DNA of 31,380 nt from CAZFER01 sp964517495 (GCA_964517495.1 CAZFER010000072.1:1-31380); one strand, 5' to 3'; counted from the stretch's first letter, positions 24,021 through 31,380 are shown. Made by a program: numbers and translations. Notes: a model not told the origin generated them from the sequence alone.

Positions 24021-25757
24021 ATGTTTAAATATCGATGGGCAACAATGATGGGGCTTTTATCTGCATTTATGGTCGTAACTGTTTGTATGCCTGGTGCAGA
24101 TGAGATGATTTTTAAAGAGAACGTGATGATTCCCATGCGGGATGGGGTTGAATTGGCGGCTCATATTTATTTGCCGAATGCGGATGGTTCTTTCCCTACA
24201 GTTCTTATTCGTTCACCGTATGGCAAAGGGGACAAGGATTCGGGGATGGCGAAGTTTTTTTGGCAGCGTGGTTATGCGGTGGTGGTTCAGGATTGCCGGG
24301 GACGTTTTGATTCGGAAGGGATTTGGGATCCGTTTCGTTATGATGGTGAGGATGGATTTGATACGCAGGAATGGGTGGGTGAACAGGACTGGTGTAATGG
24401 GAAGCTTGGTACCTTTGGTGGTTCGTATGTTGGATTTACTCAGTGGATATCAGCCCCCTATGGAAGTCAGTACTTGAAAACCATGATGCCCACGGTTCCT
24501 TTTGCTGAATCGTATTATGATACGCACTATGTGGGGGGTGCCATGCAATTGGCGTTGATGATGGGGTGGGGAACGTTGGTGTCTTACAGACCCGATGAAA
24601 AACCGGCGGAGATAGAGTGGGATAAGGCTTTTCGTAACCTCCCGTTAAAAACCTGGGATACGGCAGTCGGTAAGGAAATATTCTATTTGCGAGATTGGGT
24701 TGCTCATCCCACTTATGATGACTATTGGAAAAAGCGGGGGATTGATGGGCAATACGAAGCGATTACGGTTCCCATTCTAAATGTGGGTGGATGGTATGAT
24801 ATCTTTTCAAAGGTGACGTTAGAGCAGGTCGCCAAGGTTCGAGAGCAATCAAATAATATGATGGTGCGACGGAATCAATTTGCGATTATGGGGCCATGGG
24901 GGCATGGGGTGAATGTGACCGAGTTGGGTGAGTTGGAATTTGGCAAATCGGCGAAGATTGAGATGGGGCAATTGCAGGAGGATTGGTTTGATTATTGGTT
25001 AAAGGGAGAAAACACGGGGGTGGAGGATTGGCCAGCGTATCGGCTTTTTATTATGGGGGAGAATGTTTGGCGTGATGAGCATGAGTGGCCGTTGGCGCGC
25101 ACTGAGTACACCAATTATTACATACACAGCCAGGGGAATGCCAACACTCTTGACGGTGACGGGACGTTACGTGTGGAAAAGCCAGGTGAGGAACCGGTTG
25201 ATGCTTATGTGTTTGATCCGGAAAATCCGGTTCCAACGCATGGTGGCAATAATTTATTTGGGGCGGCGGCGGGGCCGTTTGATCAGCGTGAGATTGAGAA
25301 GCGTGATGATGTGTTGGTTTATAGCACTCCACCGCTTGAGGCGGATATGGAAGTGACGGGGCCGGTTAAAATGGTGCTTTATGCTTCCACCTCAGCGAAG
25401 GATACAGATTTTACGGCGAAATTGGTGGATGTTTATCCGGATGGCAAGGCGTATAACCTTTGTGATGGTATTATTCGGACGCGGTATCGTGATTCGTTTG
25501 TTGAAACGTCGTTGATCGAGCCGGAGAAGGTGTACCGATATGAAATTGATATGTGGGTCACGGCTAACGTATTTAAAAAAGGCCATCGGATACGGCTTGA
25601 AATTTCGAGCAGCAATTTCCCGCGGTTTGACCGGAATCCCAACAGTGGGAAGGAGTTTGGGACGGATGAGGAATTATTAAAGGCAGAGCAAACCATTTAT
25701 CATGATGAGGAGCATGCTTCGCATGTGGTGTTGCCGGTTATTCCTGGGGGGGAGTGA
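24021..25757 (+). CDS. Exported CocE/NonD-type alpha/beta hydrolase (X-Pro dipeptidyl-peptidase S15-like)
   Basis: 578 residues. The N-terminus (YRWATMMGLLSAFMVVTVCMPGA) is a signal peptide. An S15-type alpha/beta hydrolase domain follows with the catalytic triad S135 (TFGGSYVG), D260 (GGWYDIF) and H295 (GPWGHG), then the C-terminal jelly-roll domain (VLVYSTPPLEADMEVTGPV, GHRIRLEISSSNFPRFDRNPN) seen in CocE and X-Pro dipeptidyl-peptidases. Family enzymes cleave esters, amides or Xaa-Pro dipeptides. ATG 24021 is chosen because AGAGGA lies 8 bases upstream and the signal peptide starts there; the frame is open 35 codons further up, but that part enters the palindromic repeat. A bidirectional terminator follows at 25791-25823. 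Confidence 0.93.
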   Translation: MFKYRWATMMGLLSAFMVVTVCMPGADEMIFKENVMIPMRDGVELAAHIYLPNADGSFPTVLIRSPYGKGDKDSGMAKFFWQRGYAVVVQDCRGRFDSEGIWDPFRYDGEDGFDTQEWVGEQDWCNGKLGTFGGSYVGFTQWISAPYGSQYLKTMMPTVPFAESYYDTHYVGGAMQLALMMGWGTLVSYRPDEKPAEIEWDKAFRNLPLKTWDTAVGKEIFYLRDWVAHPTYDDYWKKRGIDGQYEAITVPILNVGGWYDIFSKVTLEQVAKVREQSNNMMVRRNQFAIMGPWGHGVNVTELGELEFGKSAKIEMGQLQEDWFDYWLKGENTGVEDWPAYRLFIMGENVWRDEHEWPLARTEYTNYYIHSQGNANTLDGDGTLRVEKPGEEPVDAYVFDPENPVPTHGGNNLFGAAAGPFDQREIEKRDDVLVYSTPPLEADMEVTGPVKMVLYASTSAKDTDFTAKLVDVYPDGKAYNLCDGIIRTRYRDSFVETSLIEPEKVYRYEIDMWVTANVFKKGHRIRLEISSSNFPRFDRNPNSGKEFGTDEELLKAEQTIYHDEEHASHVVLPVIPGGE

Positions 25758-25790
25758 TGATAATAGGTTTATGAATGGTTTAAGGCAACA

Positions 25791-25823
25791 AGAAAGGCTG
25801 AGAGGGGGGCTCTCAGCCTTTCT
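25791..25823. terminator. Strong bidirectional terminator
   Basis: Perfect 14-bp inverted repeat: AGAAAGGCTGAGAG (25791-25804), a GGGGG loop (25805-25809) and CTCTCAGCCTTTCT (25810-25823), followed by TATTATTTAT. It lies between the convergent CocE-type gene (ends 25757) and the tail-collar gene (ends 25849), so it can stop both transcripts. Confidence 0.8.
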
Positions 25824-25848
25824 TATTATTTATGAGGATTAATAGATG

Positions 25849-26397
25849 TTAATTTCTTGATGGATAGTTGCCGTAAAGGGCGATGCAGTAATTCATAGCG
25901 ATGCATGGGGATATATTGGTGTGGGGGGCATTCCTACCGGTTTTTTGGATGGTTTGATCTGACATATCGACCTGGTTAGGGATTTGGGTACCAGGTGCAG
26001 TTGTTTTATAAATTTGGTTAAATGCGCCAGTGGCTGTTTTTGCCCATATGTTTCCAATGGGCGAGGTTTTGTTTCCATCTGTATTGGCCGCTCGGGCTGT
26101 ATGTTTGTGTGCGGGCATTTGATTGACGGTGAGGGTTACAGTTTCAACACCGAATTTTTGGCCGATAGAATAATTGGTTAATCCTGGGCCGGATCCGAAA
26201 TGGATGGGTGCACGGCCGCGAAGGTCGGGAAGGGCAAAATTTGTTCGCCCGTCTCCCCCGTAATAATTAGAAATTAACGAAAAAAGTGCTTGATATTGGG
26301 AAACCGAGATTACGGTGCCTTGACAAAGTGCCCAATGGTGGGGGGCGTAATTACCAGCAAAAAGCATGATTTCACCAAGAATAGGTTCTACAGGCAT
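25849..26397 (-). CDS. Tail-collar domain protein 1 (microcystin-dependent-protein-like)
   Basis: 182 residues. The phage tail collar fold is recognisable: ILGEIMLFAGNYAPHHWALCQG at the start, FSLISNYYGGDGRTNFALPDLRGRAPIHFGSG in the middle, GVETVTLTVNQMPAHKHT, and the C-terminal INYC/MNYCIALYGNYPSRN end. ATG 26397 has AAGGAG 8 bases upstream; the open frame extends upstream but the extra residues do not belong to the domain. It has no signal peptide. Third and last collar gene of a four-gene minus-strand operon. In phages the domain forms tail-fibre tips; the free-standing bacterial form (MdpB-like) is poorly understood. Confidence 0.88.
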   Translation of the reverse strand: MPVEPILGEIMLFAGNYAPHHWALCQGTVISVSQYQALFSLISNYYGGDGRTNFALPDLRGRAPIHFGSGPGLTNYSIGQKFGVETVTLTVNQMPAHKHTARAANTDGNKTSPIGNIWAKTATGAFNQIYKTTAPGTQIPNQVDMSDQTIQKTGRNAPHTNISPCIAMNYCIALYGNYPSRN

Positions 26398-26416
26398 AAT
26401 TAAACTCCTTATTTTT

Positions 26417-26941
26417 TTAGTTTCTTGGAGGAAATATTCCATCCAACGAGATACAAAAATTAACTGCGAGAGACGGCATGCGGTTTTCGTGTGCTTGCCC
26501 TCCGCCTGCGGAAGAGACGGCATTGGTGTTTAAGTTGACCAGATTGTTTGGATTAAACTGAGCATAAATCGTTTTGTTTGTTGTAGCAAATACATTATCG
26601 GTGGGTAGGATTTCGCTCGCATCATCAGAAGATGCCTGCACAGAATGAGTATGTGTGGGCATTTGAGCGGTGGTTAATGTAACAGTTTCTTGTCCAGCTA
26701 TTCGTCCCAATGGTGTAGCATACGGTTTAGCATTACTCAGGTCATGGCCCAGTGCCATTCTTCCACGCAATTCAGGAAGAGCAAATGTGGTTGTGCCATC
26801 GCCACCAAAGGTTGTTCCGATTATTGCATAAAGGGCTTGGTTTTGGTTAATGGGGAGCAAGGCTCCGTTGCAATTTGCCCAGTTTTCTGGGGCAAAGATA
26901 AATCCAAAGATTTTAATCTGTCCGATGAAAGGTTCACTCAT
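26417..26941 (-). CDS. Tail-collar domain protein 2 (microcystin-dependent-protein-like)
   Basis: 174 residues with the same architecture: FIGQIKIFGFIFAPENWANCNG at the start, YAIIGTTFGGDGTTTFALPELRGRMALG, QETVTLTTAQMPTHTHSV, and the end LAVNFCISLDGIFPPRN. Start supported by GGGAGA about 9 bases before ATG. It is 19 bases upstream of collar gene 1, consistent with one transcript. Its central residues (about 105-150) differ completely from its paralogues, the part expected to carry binding specificity if these act as receptor-binding tips. Confidence 0.9.
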   Translation of the reverse strand: MSEPFIGQIKIFGFIFAPENWANCNGALLPINQNQALYAIIGTTFGGDGTTTFALPELRGRMALGHDLSNAKPYATPLGRIAGQETVTLTTAQMPTHTHSVQASSDDASEILPTDNVFATTNKTIYAQFNPNNLVNLNTNAVSSAGGGQAHENRMPSLAVNFCISLDGIFPPRN

Positions 26942-27010
26942 TTTGGTTTTTCTCCCTTATTTTTTAAGTTTCACAGTTTGATTATTTTTGTGAATAAGCA
27001 GGTCGTTGCG

Positions 27011-27541
27011 TTAATTTCGTGATGGATAATATCCTTCCAAACATATGCAATAGTTGATGACGCAGTAAGGTTGCAGATTGTTATGGGGTTGTGATTGACC
27101 TTCCTCAGGAAGTATTTCAGGGGCCATATTACCCAAAGATCCTGTTGGATCAGGGGAATAATATATTTTATTCGCTGGAAATGTTCTTGCCCAGATATTA
27201 TCTTTGGGAACATTGTTGTCTTTTAGTTGGGACGTGGCATGAAGCGTGTGATTGTGTTCTGGTAGATTTTCATCAACTAATGTAACTTCAGGTAATCCAG
27301 CCATTTGTCCCCATGCGTAATAGGATAATCCGGGTGCCTGGCCTGCGCCGATGGGAACACAGCCATTCAAGTTGGGGATACCGAAGGTACTTGTTCCATT
27401 TCCTCCATATGTCATTCCAACGATTGAATAGAGTGCTGTATGCTGAGTTATCGAAATGATCTGTCCTTCGCAAAATGCAAAGTCACGGGGAGCGTATACT
27501 CCCGGCCATGGCATAACTTCACCTGTGAATGCATCTGTCAT
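27011..27541 (-). CDS. Tail-collar domain protein 3 (microcystin-dependent-protein-like)
   Basis: 176 residues: GEVMPWPGVYAPRDFAFCEG, YSIVGMTYGGNGTSTFGIPNLNGCVPIGAG, PEVTLVDENLPEHNHTL, and the end VINYCICLEGYYPSRN. ATG 27541 is preceded by GGAGG 10 bases upstream; a further 15 codons are open but start in poor context. First collar gene after the DUF6916 gene. The middle motif reads LNGCVPIG where the others have LRGRAPIH/LRGRMALG, so the collar turn has lost its two Arg. Confidence 0.9.
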   Translation of the reverse strand: MTDAFTGEVMPWPGVYAPRDFAFCEGQIISITQHTALYSIVGMTYGGNGTSTFGIPNLNGCVPIGAGQAPGLSYYAWGQMAGLPEVTLVDENLPEHNHTLHATSQLKDNNVPKDNIWARTFPANKIYYSPDPTGSLGNMAPEILPEEGQSQPHNNLQPYCVINYCICLEGYYPSRN

Positions 27542-27652
27542 AATAGGTGTTCCTCCTATGGTTTTATATCGTATCGCTGATTCCAAAGATGTTTTTAAAT
27601 TTGGTAATACAAAAAAAGGGTGCGAGGTGCGGATTCAGAGGTGGTTTGATAG

Positions 27653-27958
27653 CTAGATGATCATGCGATTGATGATGGCCTGGTAATAAACTCCTTGAGC
27701 GTCTTTTTTAAAGGGAACGATTAGCAGTTGAAATTCACCCAAAGAGTGGTGATCGAGGACGTAGTTTTCCTGGATGAATTCTTTATCCAAAGGTCCTTTA
27801 AAGATGAGGGTGAAGACTTCCATGTTGGGATCTTTGGTGTGATCCTGGACTTCAATCAATTGGATATCGAGTTCCCCTTGCAAGTTTTCATGGCTCAAGT
27901 GAAAGAACGTGCCTTTCTGTTTTTTAAACATGGCGGCGTTGATACTTTCCAAACCCAT
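27653..27958 (-). CDS. DUF6916-like small protein
   Basis: 101 residues, no signal peptide or membrane helix. The pattern FHLSHENLQGELDIQLIEVQDH, FTLIFKGPLDKEFIQENYVLDHHSLGEFQLLIVPF, and a terminal YYQAIINR agrees with what I remember of DUF6916, a small beta-rich domain often encoded beside tail-collar proteins. AAGGAG lies 7 bases before ATG. It is first in the operon. Function unknown; a chaperone or structural partner of the collar proteins is an inference from linkage. Confidence 0.75.
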   Translation of the reverse strand: MGLESINAAMFKKQKGTFFHLSHENLQGELDIQLIEVQDHTKDPNMEVFTLIFKGPLDKEFIQENYVLDHHSLGEFQLLIVPFKKDAQGVYYQAIINRMII

Positions 27959-27993
27959 TCATAGCTCCTTTAGGATACGAGAGATAAGTACGT

Positions 27994-28024
27994 ATTATAA
28001 AGAGACAATAAATTACTCCATCAA
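27994..28024 (-). promoter_or_regulatory. Candidate promoter of the DUF6916/tail-collar operon
   Basis: On the minus strand, TATAAT (plus-strand 27994-27999) about 36 bases before the DUF6916 start, with TTGATG (28019-28024) 19 bases upstream of it. The -10 is perfect; the spacer is longer than ideal. Confidence 0.4.
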
Positions 28025-28201
28025 ACGGGTAAAAAACAACACTAACAGATTTGAGAGGAACATTACCACATTTCTTGTTAAAAATCAAATGAACAACACA
28101 TTTTTTTTAACAATTCACCACAAATATATCAAGAATTTTTACTTTTTGTATCAGGCGTGAGGGATTGAGGTGGGTTGTTAACGAAAAAATAACTATCTTG
28201 A

Positions 28202-28230
28202 TTGACTTTATCAACAAAGTAATATATAAT
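28202..28230 (+). promoter_or_regulatory. Near-consensus sigma-70 promoter
   Basis: TTGACT (28202-28207), a 17-base spacer and TATAAT (28225-28230): 11 of 12 consensus bases at optimal spacing. It is the best promoter in the window. Transcription would begin near 28237, about 12 bases before AGGAGG (28249-28254). The next annotated gene is about 385 bases downstream. Confidence 0.6.
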
Positions 28231-28259
28231 ATCCTCAGACGTATCGATAGGAGGTGAGG

Positions 28260-28307
28260 GTGTCAGAACACTTAAAATGTTGGTGGGTTGAGTGTCGGGG
28301 ATGTTGA
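28260..28307 (+). CDS. Candidate micro-ORF behind the strong promoter
   Basis: A 15-residue frame, GTG start, MSEHLKCWWVECRGC, ending in two consecutive stops (TGA TAA). AGGAGG ends 5 bases before the GTG and the promoter at 28202-28230 is about 30 bases upstream. It has three Cys and two Trp, unusual for a random peptide. A second frame of 23 codons (28301-28372, ATG, begins MLIKLHWDVW) overlaps its end by 7 bases. It could be a leader peptide, a small exported or modified peptide, or chance. Nothing beyond signals and composition supports expression. Confidence 0.3.
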   Translation: MSEHLKCWWVECRGC

Positions 28308-28620
28308 TAAAGCTTCATTGGGATGTTTGGATCCAACCCTCTCTTGGTTTTGTATCAGGTTACTCGGTTTAAAAAATCAATCAGGTGATGTGTTTGTGTG
28401 TTAATTTGATGATAAAACAAATGCATGCAGGTATATATTCAGTAATGCTACAAATAACATGTATATAGAAAGATATTGCATGGGATAAAAAAAAATGAAA
28501 AATTTAATAATTGCGAAGTATAATATTAAAATGACTCTTTAAAAAAGAAATTTCCACAGTATAATATTGAAAATTTGTGTAATGATATATTGCATAAGTG
28601 GATAAAATAAGAGATGCGTT
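28308..28620. other. AT-rich leader region before the sulfotransferase gene
   Basis: 313 very AT-rich bases. It contains the palindrome TTGGATCCAA near 28327-28336 and an 11-base direct repeat AGTATAATATT at 28517-28527 and 28558-28568, both containing a TATAAT, so one of them could be a secondary -10. No gene larger than the micro-ORF at 28301-28372 is visible. Confidence 0.5.
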
Positions 28621-29505
28621 GTGGATACTAATAATTTTACACGTTTTCATTTTATTGCTGGATTGCCACGTTCCGGTTCGACGTTACTGTCGGCGATATT
28701 AAGGCAGAATCCCCGGTTTCATGCTGCGATGAGCACGCCGGTGGGGGGGTTATGCAATCTTCTTCTTAATCAAATGGGGGGAAACCAGGAATTTGCGGTT
28801 TTTTTGAACGAGGAAAAGAAGAAAGATATCCTGCATTCCATTTTTGAATCCTATTACAAAGACCAGTCTGAAAAAGAGGTCATTTTTGATACCAATCGGA
28901 TTTGGACCTCCAAACTCGCTCCGCTCAAGCAGCTTTATCCTGATGCCAAGGTGTTGTGTTGTGTGCGCAATGTGGCGTGGGTGATGGATAGTTTTGAGCG
29001 GTTGTACCGGCGAAATGCGTTTGATTATTCGCGTATCTATGGGCCGGAAGAGCGGGGGACGGTATATACCCGTTGTGAGTCATTGGCCAAACTGGACCGG
29101 GTGGTGGGGTTTGCCTGGGCGGGACTTAAGGAAGCTTATTATGGGGAGTATTCCTCATCGCTTTTGGTGATTGATTATAAGTTGTTGACTCGTTTTCCAG
29201 CCAAAACAATGGAGATGATCTACCAATTTATCGGTGAAGCGCCGTTTGAACATGATTTTAACGATGTGGAATATGATGAGCCGGAGTTTGATTCGATGAT
29301 GGGTGCGAAGGGTTTGCACCGGGTGAAAGGGAAGGTTGAGTTTAAGCCCCGGCGGACGGTTTTGCCGCCTGATCTGTTTGACAAGTATGATAAATTGGCG
29401 TTTTGGAAGGATCAGCGGGGTAGTGCGGCCAATGTGATCACTGCGAAGCCTGTGAAAAGTGAAAGTGATGATGAGGAGGGTGGTTTGAATGAGGCCTTGG
29501 CGTGA
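28621..29505 (+). CDS. Sulfotransferase-family protein
   Basis: 294 residues. The 5'-phosphosulfate loop of PAPS-dependent sulfotransferases is present: AGLPRSGSTLLSAIL (residues 13-27), followed by FDTNRIWTSKL (about 93-103) and the 3'-phosphate-binding style CVRNVAWVMDSF (about 117-128). RVKGKVEF and an acidic, Ser-rich tail (ESDDEEGG) end the protein. GTG start at 28621 with only a weak site upstream; an ATG at 28613 is in another frame. Family enzymes sulfate carbohydrates, peptides or small molecules. It lies directly upstream of, and on the same strand as, a large surface-type gene, which may be a substrate or share regulation; that is inference. Confidence 0.87.
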   Translation: MDTNNFTRFHFIAGLPRSGSTLLSAILRQNPRFHAAMSTPVGGLCNLLLNQMGGNQEFAVFLNEEKKKDILHSIFESYYKDQSEKEVIFDTNRIWTSKLAPLKQLYPDAKVLCCVRNVAWVMDSFERLYRRNAFDYSRIYGPEERGTVYTRCESLAKLDRVVGFAWAGLKEAYYGEYSSSLLVIDYKLLTRFPAKTMEMIYQFIGEAPFEHDFNDVEYDEPEFDSMMGAKGLHRVKGKVEFKPRRTVLPPDLFDKYDKLAFWKDQRGSAANVITAKPVKSESDDEEGGLNEALA

Positions 29506-29547
29506 GGGTGTAGAATAATTCGTATCTTAGGTTGAAGCTGGTGGGAT

Positions 29548-29568
29548 AAAATGCAAACAACGCATTTT
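29548..29568 (+). terminator. Weak terminator-like hairpin after the sulfotransferase
   Basis: AAAATGC (29548-29554), loop AAACAAC, GCATTTT (29562-29568), then T. Only 7 bp, mostly A-T, so weak. If functional it would separate the sulfotransferase from the DUF4347 gene. Confidence 0.3.
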
Positions 29569-29777
29569 TGAACCCCCCCTATATATAATCATCACGATTG
29601 ACCATCAACATCGGAAACCGGAATAGTGGATGGATGGAAGTAAAAGGTAATTAGTTAGTTAATTTGCCCGCATCATTTGTTTCTTCATAATCAAAATTTA
29701 ATTTATTCATACAGGCCAATTTTGCTATTGGGATTGGTTAGAATGGGAAATCTGTATCCTATAAAGGAGAAGGTGTC

Positions 29778-31380
29778 GTGAAGCGAAAACTGATACGGAA
29801 AGTCTTTCAAAACTATGAAAAGGAAGTGCGCAAGCATTTACTGCCCTATTGGCGGAATAGTGGGCAGAATTTAAAGAAATTCATTCGGAAGATTTTGCGT
29901 CCCTATCTCAGGCAGCGGTTTTTTGGGGGGAAGGCGCTGCGCTTTTCGGTGAAGGGGGCGGCGCTGGCGATGCTGCTTTTGAAGTTGAATAGTGATCCAA
30001 GTTTTGCGGCGATTAACCATCACGGCACCATTGCCGAGATTCACTCCGACTTCAATGCCGCCCGTTTGTGGAATATGGAAGCGAAAGAGGCGGTGTTTAT
30101 TGATCCGACGGTCAAGGATTTTGCCACCCTGATGGCTGGGCTGGCGCATCCCGCCAATATTTTTGTGCTGGATTCGCGGCGGGATGGCTTGCAGCAGATT
30201 GCGGAGAAGATGGAAGAGTTGAACGGGGTGCAGACGCTGCATGTGATCGCCGGTGGTGAGCCTGGGCGAGTGACATTGGGGAAAGGTGAACTTTCTGAGC
30301 GGACGTTAGGGCGATACGGCAATGAGATAGCCATTATTCGCGAATCGATGGCGGCCAATGGGGATATTCTGTTCTACGGTTCACGGATTGCGATGGGGGG
30401 GCCGGGCGCCAACTTTTTGGATGCGTTATCAGAAAATATGGGGCGTAATGTGCTGGCTTCGGATAATTTACATGAGCGCAATGGGCGTGATGAAGATGTG
30501 GAAATGAGTTTTCGTGATGATGAGGAGGGTGAAGAGGATATTGCGTTTGATGATTCATTCGGTGGGGATGAATTTGAACTGTCGCTTACATCTGATGAAT
30601 CAATTGTAGAAAACCATGATGCTATTTCGATGGTGGGTGAGTCGGATGTATCACTGCGGTCCTCAGTGTTTGAGTTACCACGACGGGAGTTGCTGGTTGT
30701 GGATAGTGGGGTGGCGGATGCACGAAGGTTGATCGATGGGGTAAATGAGCATGTCGAAGTAATTGTACTTCAATCGGATGAGGATGGGATACGACAATTG
30801 GCAAAGGCATTGGAAGACAAGGCGGGGTATGATGCGGTGCATATTGTGTCGCACGGCTCGGCGGGAAGGATGGTGTTGGGGAATGCGGAATTGTCGGACG
30901 AGACATTAGACGATTATAAAGACGAACTCGAGGTGATTAAATCGGCCATTGGTGAGGAGGGGGATTTGCTTCTTTACGGTTGTAATGTGGCTGATGGGGA
31001 GGGGGAAGGATTTATTGAGAAACTTTCTGAGAGGCTGGGGGTGGATATTGCGGCTTCGGATGACTACACCGGGGCGGCGCAGTTGGGGGGCGATTGGGAT
31101 TTGGAAGTGACGCTGGGGGATGTGGATGCGGAGGTGCCGGTGTCGCAGGCGGCGTTAACGGGTTTTAGTGGATTGTTGGATACGTTTGGATTTGATAATC
31201 CTGAAGATAGTGGAGGAAATTCCCTAGGTACAGGAAAATTAACAGGTCCTTTGTATGAGACAGTTAGCGGCGTGACATTGAAAGTGGAAGCCACAAATGT
31301 TCCTTATAGTGGGGAAGGATTTTATTTACTTGGTGGTGGATCAGGAAGTGGTTTTTCTGGCACTTATTTAGGAAGTTATT
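29778..31380 (+). CDS. Large surface-type protein with tandem DUF4347 domains (N-terminal part)
   Basis: Open from GTG 29778 to the window edge without a stop: 534 residues visible. AAGGAGAAGG lies just upstream of the GTG. Residues 1-78 are a basic stretch followed by a hydrophobic run (VKGAALAMLLLKL, ending FAAI), an extended signal-peptide-like start. Two DUF4347 copies follow: copy 1 about 105-235, copy 2 about 303-465, joined by an acidic linker (240-295). Copy 2 has H359 (IVSHGSAGR) and C402 (LLYGCNVA), the presumed His-Cys dyad of this caspase-like (CHAT-type) fold. Copy 1 has G159 and S202 at the matching places. From about 470 a Gly/Ser-rich beta domain begins. DUF4347 usually sits at the N-terminus of very long secreted adhesin-like proteins; a product of thousands of residues is likely. 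Confidence 0.88.
   Translation, partial: MKRKLIRKVFQNYEKEVRKHLLPYWRNSGQNLKKFIRKILRPYLRQRFFGGKALRFSVKGAALAMLLLKLNSDPSFAAINHHGTIAEIHSDFNAARLWNMEAKEAVFIDPTVKDFATLMAGLAHPANIFVLDSRRDGLQQIAEKMEELNGVQTLHVIAGGEPGRVTLGKGELSERTLGRYGNEIAIIRESMAANGDILFYGSRIAMGGPGANFLDALSENMGRNVLASDNLHERNGRDEDVEMSFRDDEEGEEDIAFDDSFGGDEFELSLTSDESIVENHDAISMVGESDVSLRSSVFELPRRELLVVDSGVADARRLIDGVNEHVEVIVLQSDEDGIRQLAKALEDKAGYDAVHIVSHGSAGRMVLGNAELSDETLDDYKDELEVIKSAIGEEGDLLLYGCNVADGEGEGFIEKLSERLGVDIAASDDYTGAAQLGGDWDLEVTLGDVDAEVPVSQAALTGFSGLLDTFGFDNPEDSGGNSLGTGKLTGPLYETVSGVTLKVEATNVPYSGEGFYLLGGGSGSGFSGTYLGSY

Noticed and set aside
25849..27958. Prophage or contractile injection system
   Set aside because: Only collar-type genes and a DUF6916 gene are present; no sheath, baseplate, capsid, integrase or attachment site.

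Overview
The window comes from a diderm (Gram-negative type) bacterium of moderate G+C. The support for that is ExbB/ExbD, type IV/II-secretion-style pseudopilins and several exported proteins. The pseudopilin style (FTLIELLIVVAIIGILAAIA followed by a conserved NFLNAQIRAKV stretch), the M64 peptidase, the tail-collar cluster and the very large DUF4347 protein fit an uncultured environmental lineage of the Sumerlaeota/Hydrogenedentota/Omnitrophota/Planctomycetota kind. No rRNA or phylogenetic marker settles this, so the placement is an inference.

Layout. 1-2.2 kb: two near-duplicate pseudopilin genes on the minus strand, with intrinsic terminators. 2.2-7.8 kb: a minus-strand operon exbB - exbD - TPR protein - VWA protein; the VWA protein has a TonB-like anchor. 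8.1-8.6 kb: a MogA/MoaB-type molybdopterin enzyme. 9.0-10.4 kb: dnaB. 10.6-12.4 kb: a two-gene RloA/RloB-like ATPase/Toprim module, probably anti-phage. 12.4-13.6 kb: a gene-free stretch full of hairpins and dispersed palindromic repeats. 13.6-18.4 kb: a tightly packed minus-strand riboflavin operon (TIM-barrel protein, ribD, ribE, ribBA, ribH, nusB). 18.6-20.1 kb: a coupled pair, an unknown protein with a possible PurS-like start and a GNAT acetyltransferase. 20.3-22.0 kb: an ABC exporter half. 22.1-25.8 kb: two exported hydrolases, an M64 metallopeptidase and a CocE/S15-type serine hydrolase. 25.8-28.0 kb: a minus-strand operon of a DUF6916 protein and three tail-collar (microcystin-dependent-protein-like) paralogues. 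28.2-28.6 kb: an AT-rich gap with a near-consensus promoter and two candidate micro-ORFs. 28.6-31.4 kb: a sulfotransferase and the start of a large surface-type protein carrying two DUF4347 domains, cut by the window edge.

How the genes fit together. The rib operon encodes the riboflavin route from GTP and ribulose-5-phosphate through RibBA, RibD, RibH and RibE; the phosphatase step is the only chemistry not obviously present. In the exb operon the usual TonB is replaced by a protein with a TonB-type SxxxH membrane anchor, a proline-rich spacer and a periplasmic VWA domain with a complete metal site, which suggests an ion-motive-force-driven periplasmic or outer-membrane machine. This operon, the tandem DUF4347 protein with one decayed catalytic copy, and the promoter-plus-micro-ORF at 28.2 kb are the least ordinary parts of the window. 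There is no prophage, CRISPR array, tRNA, rRNA or insertion sequence that can be supported.
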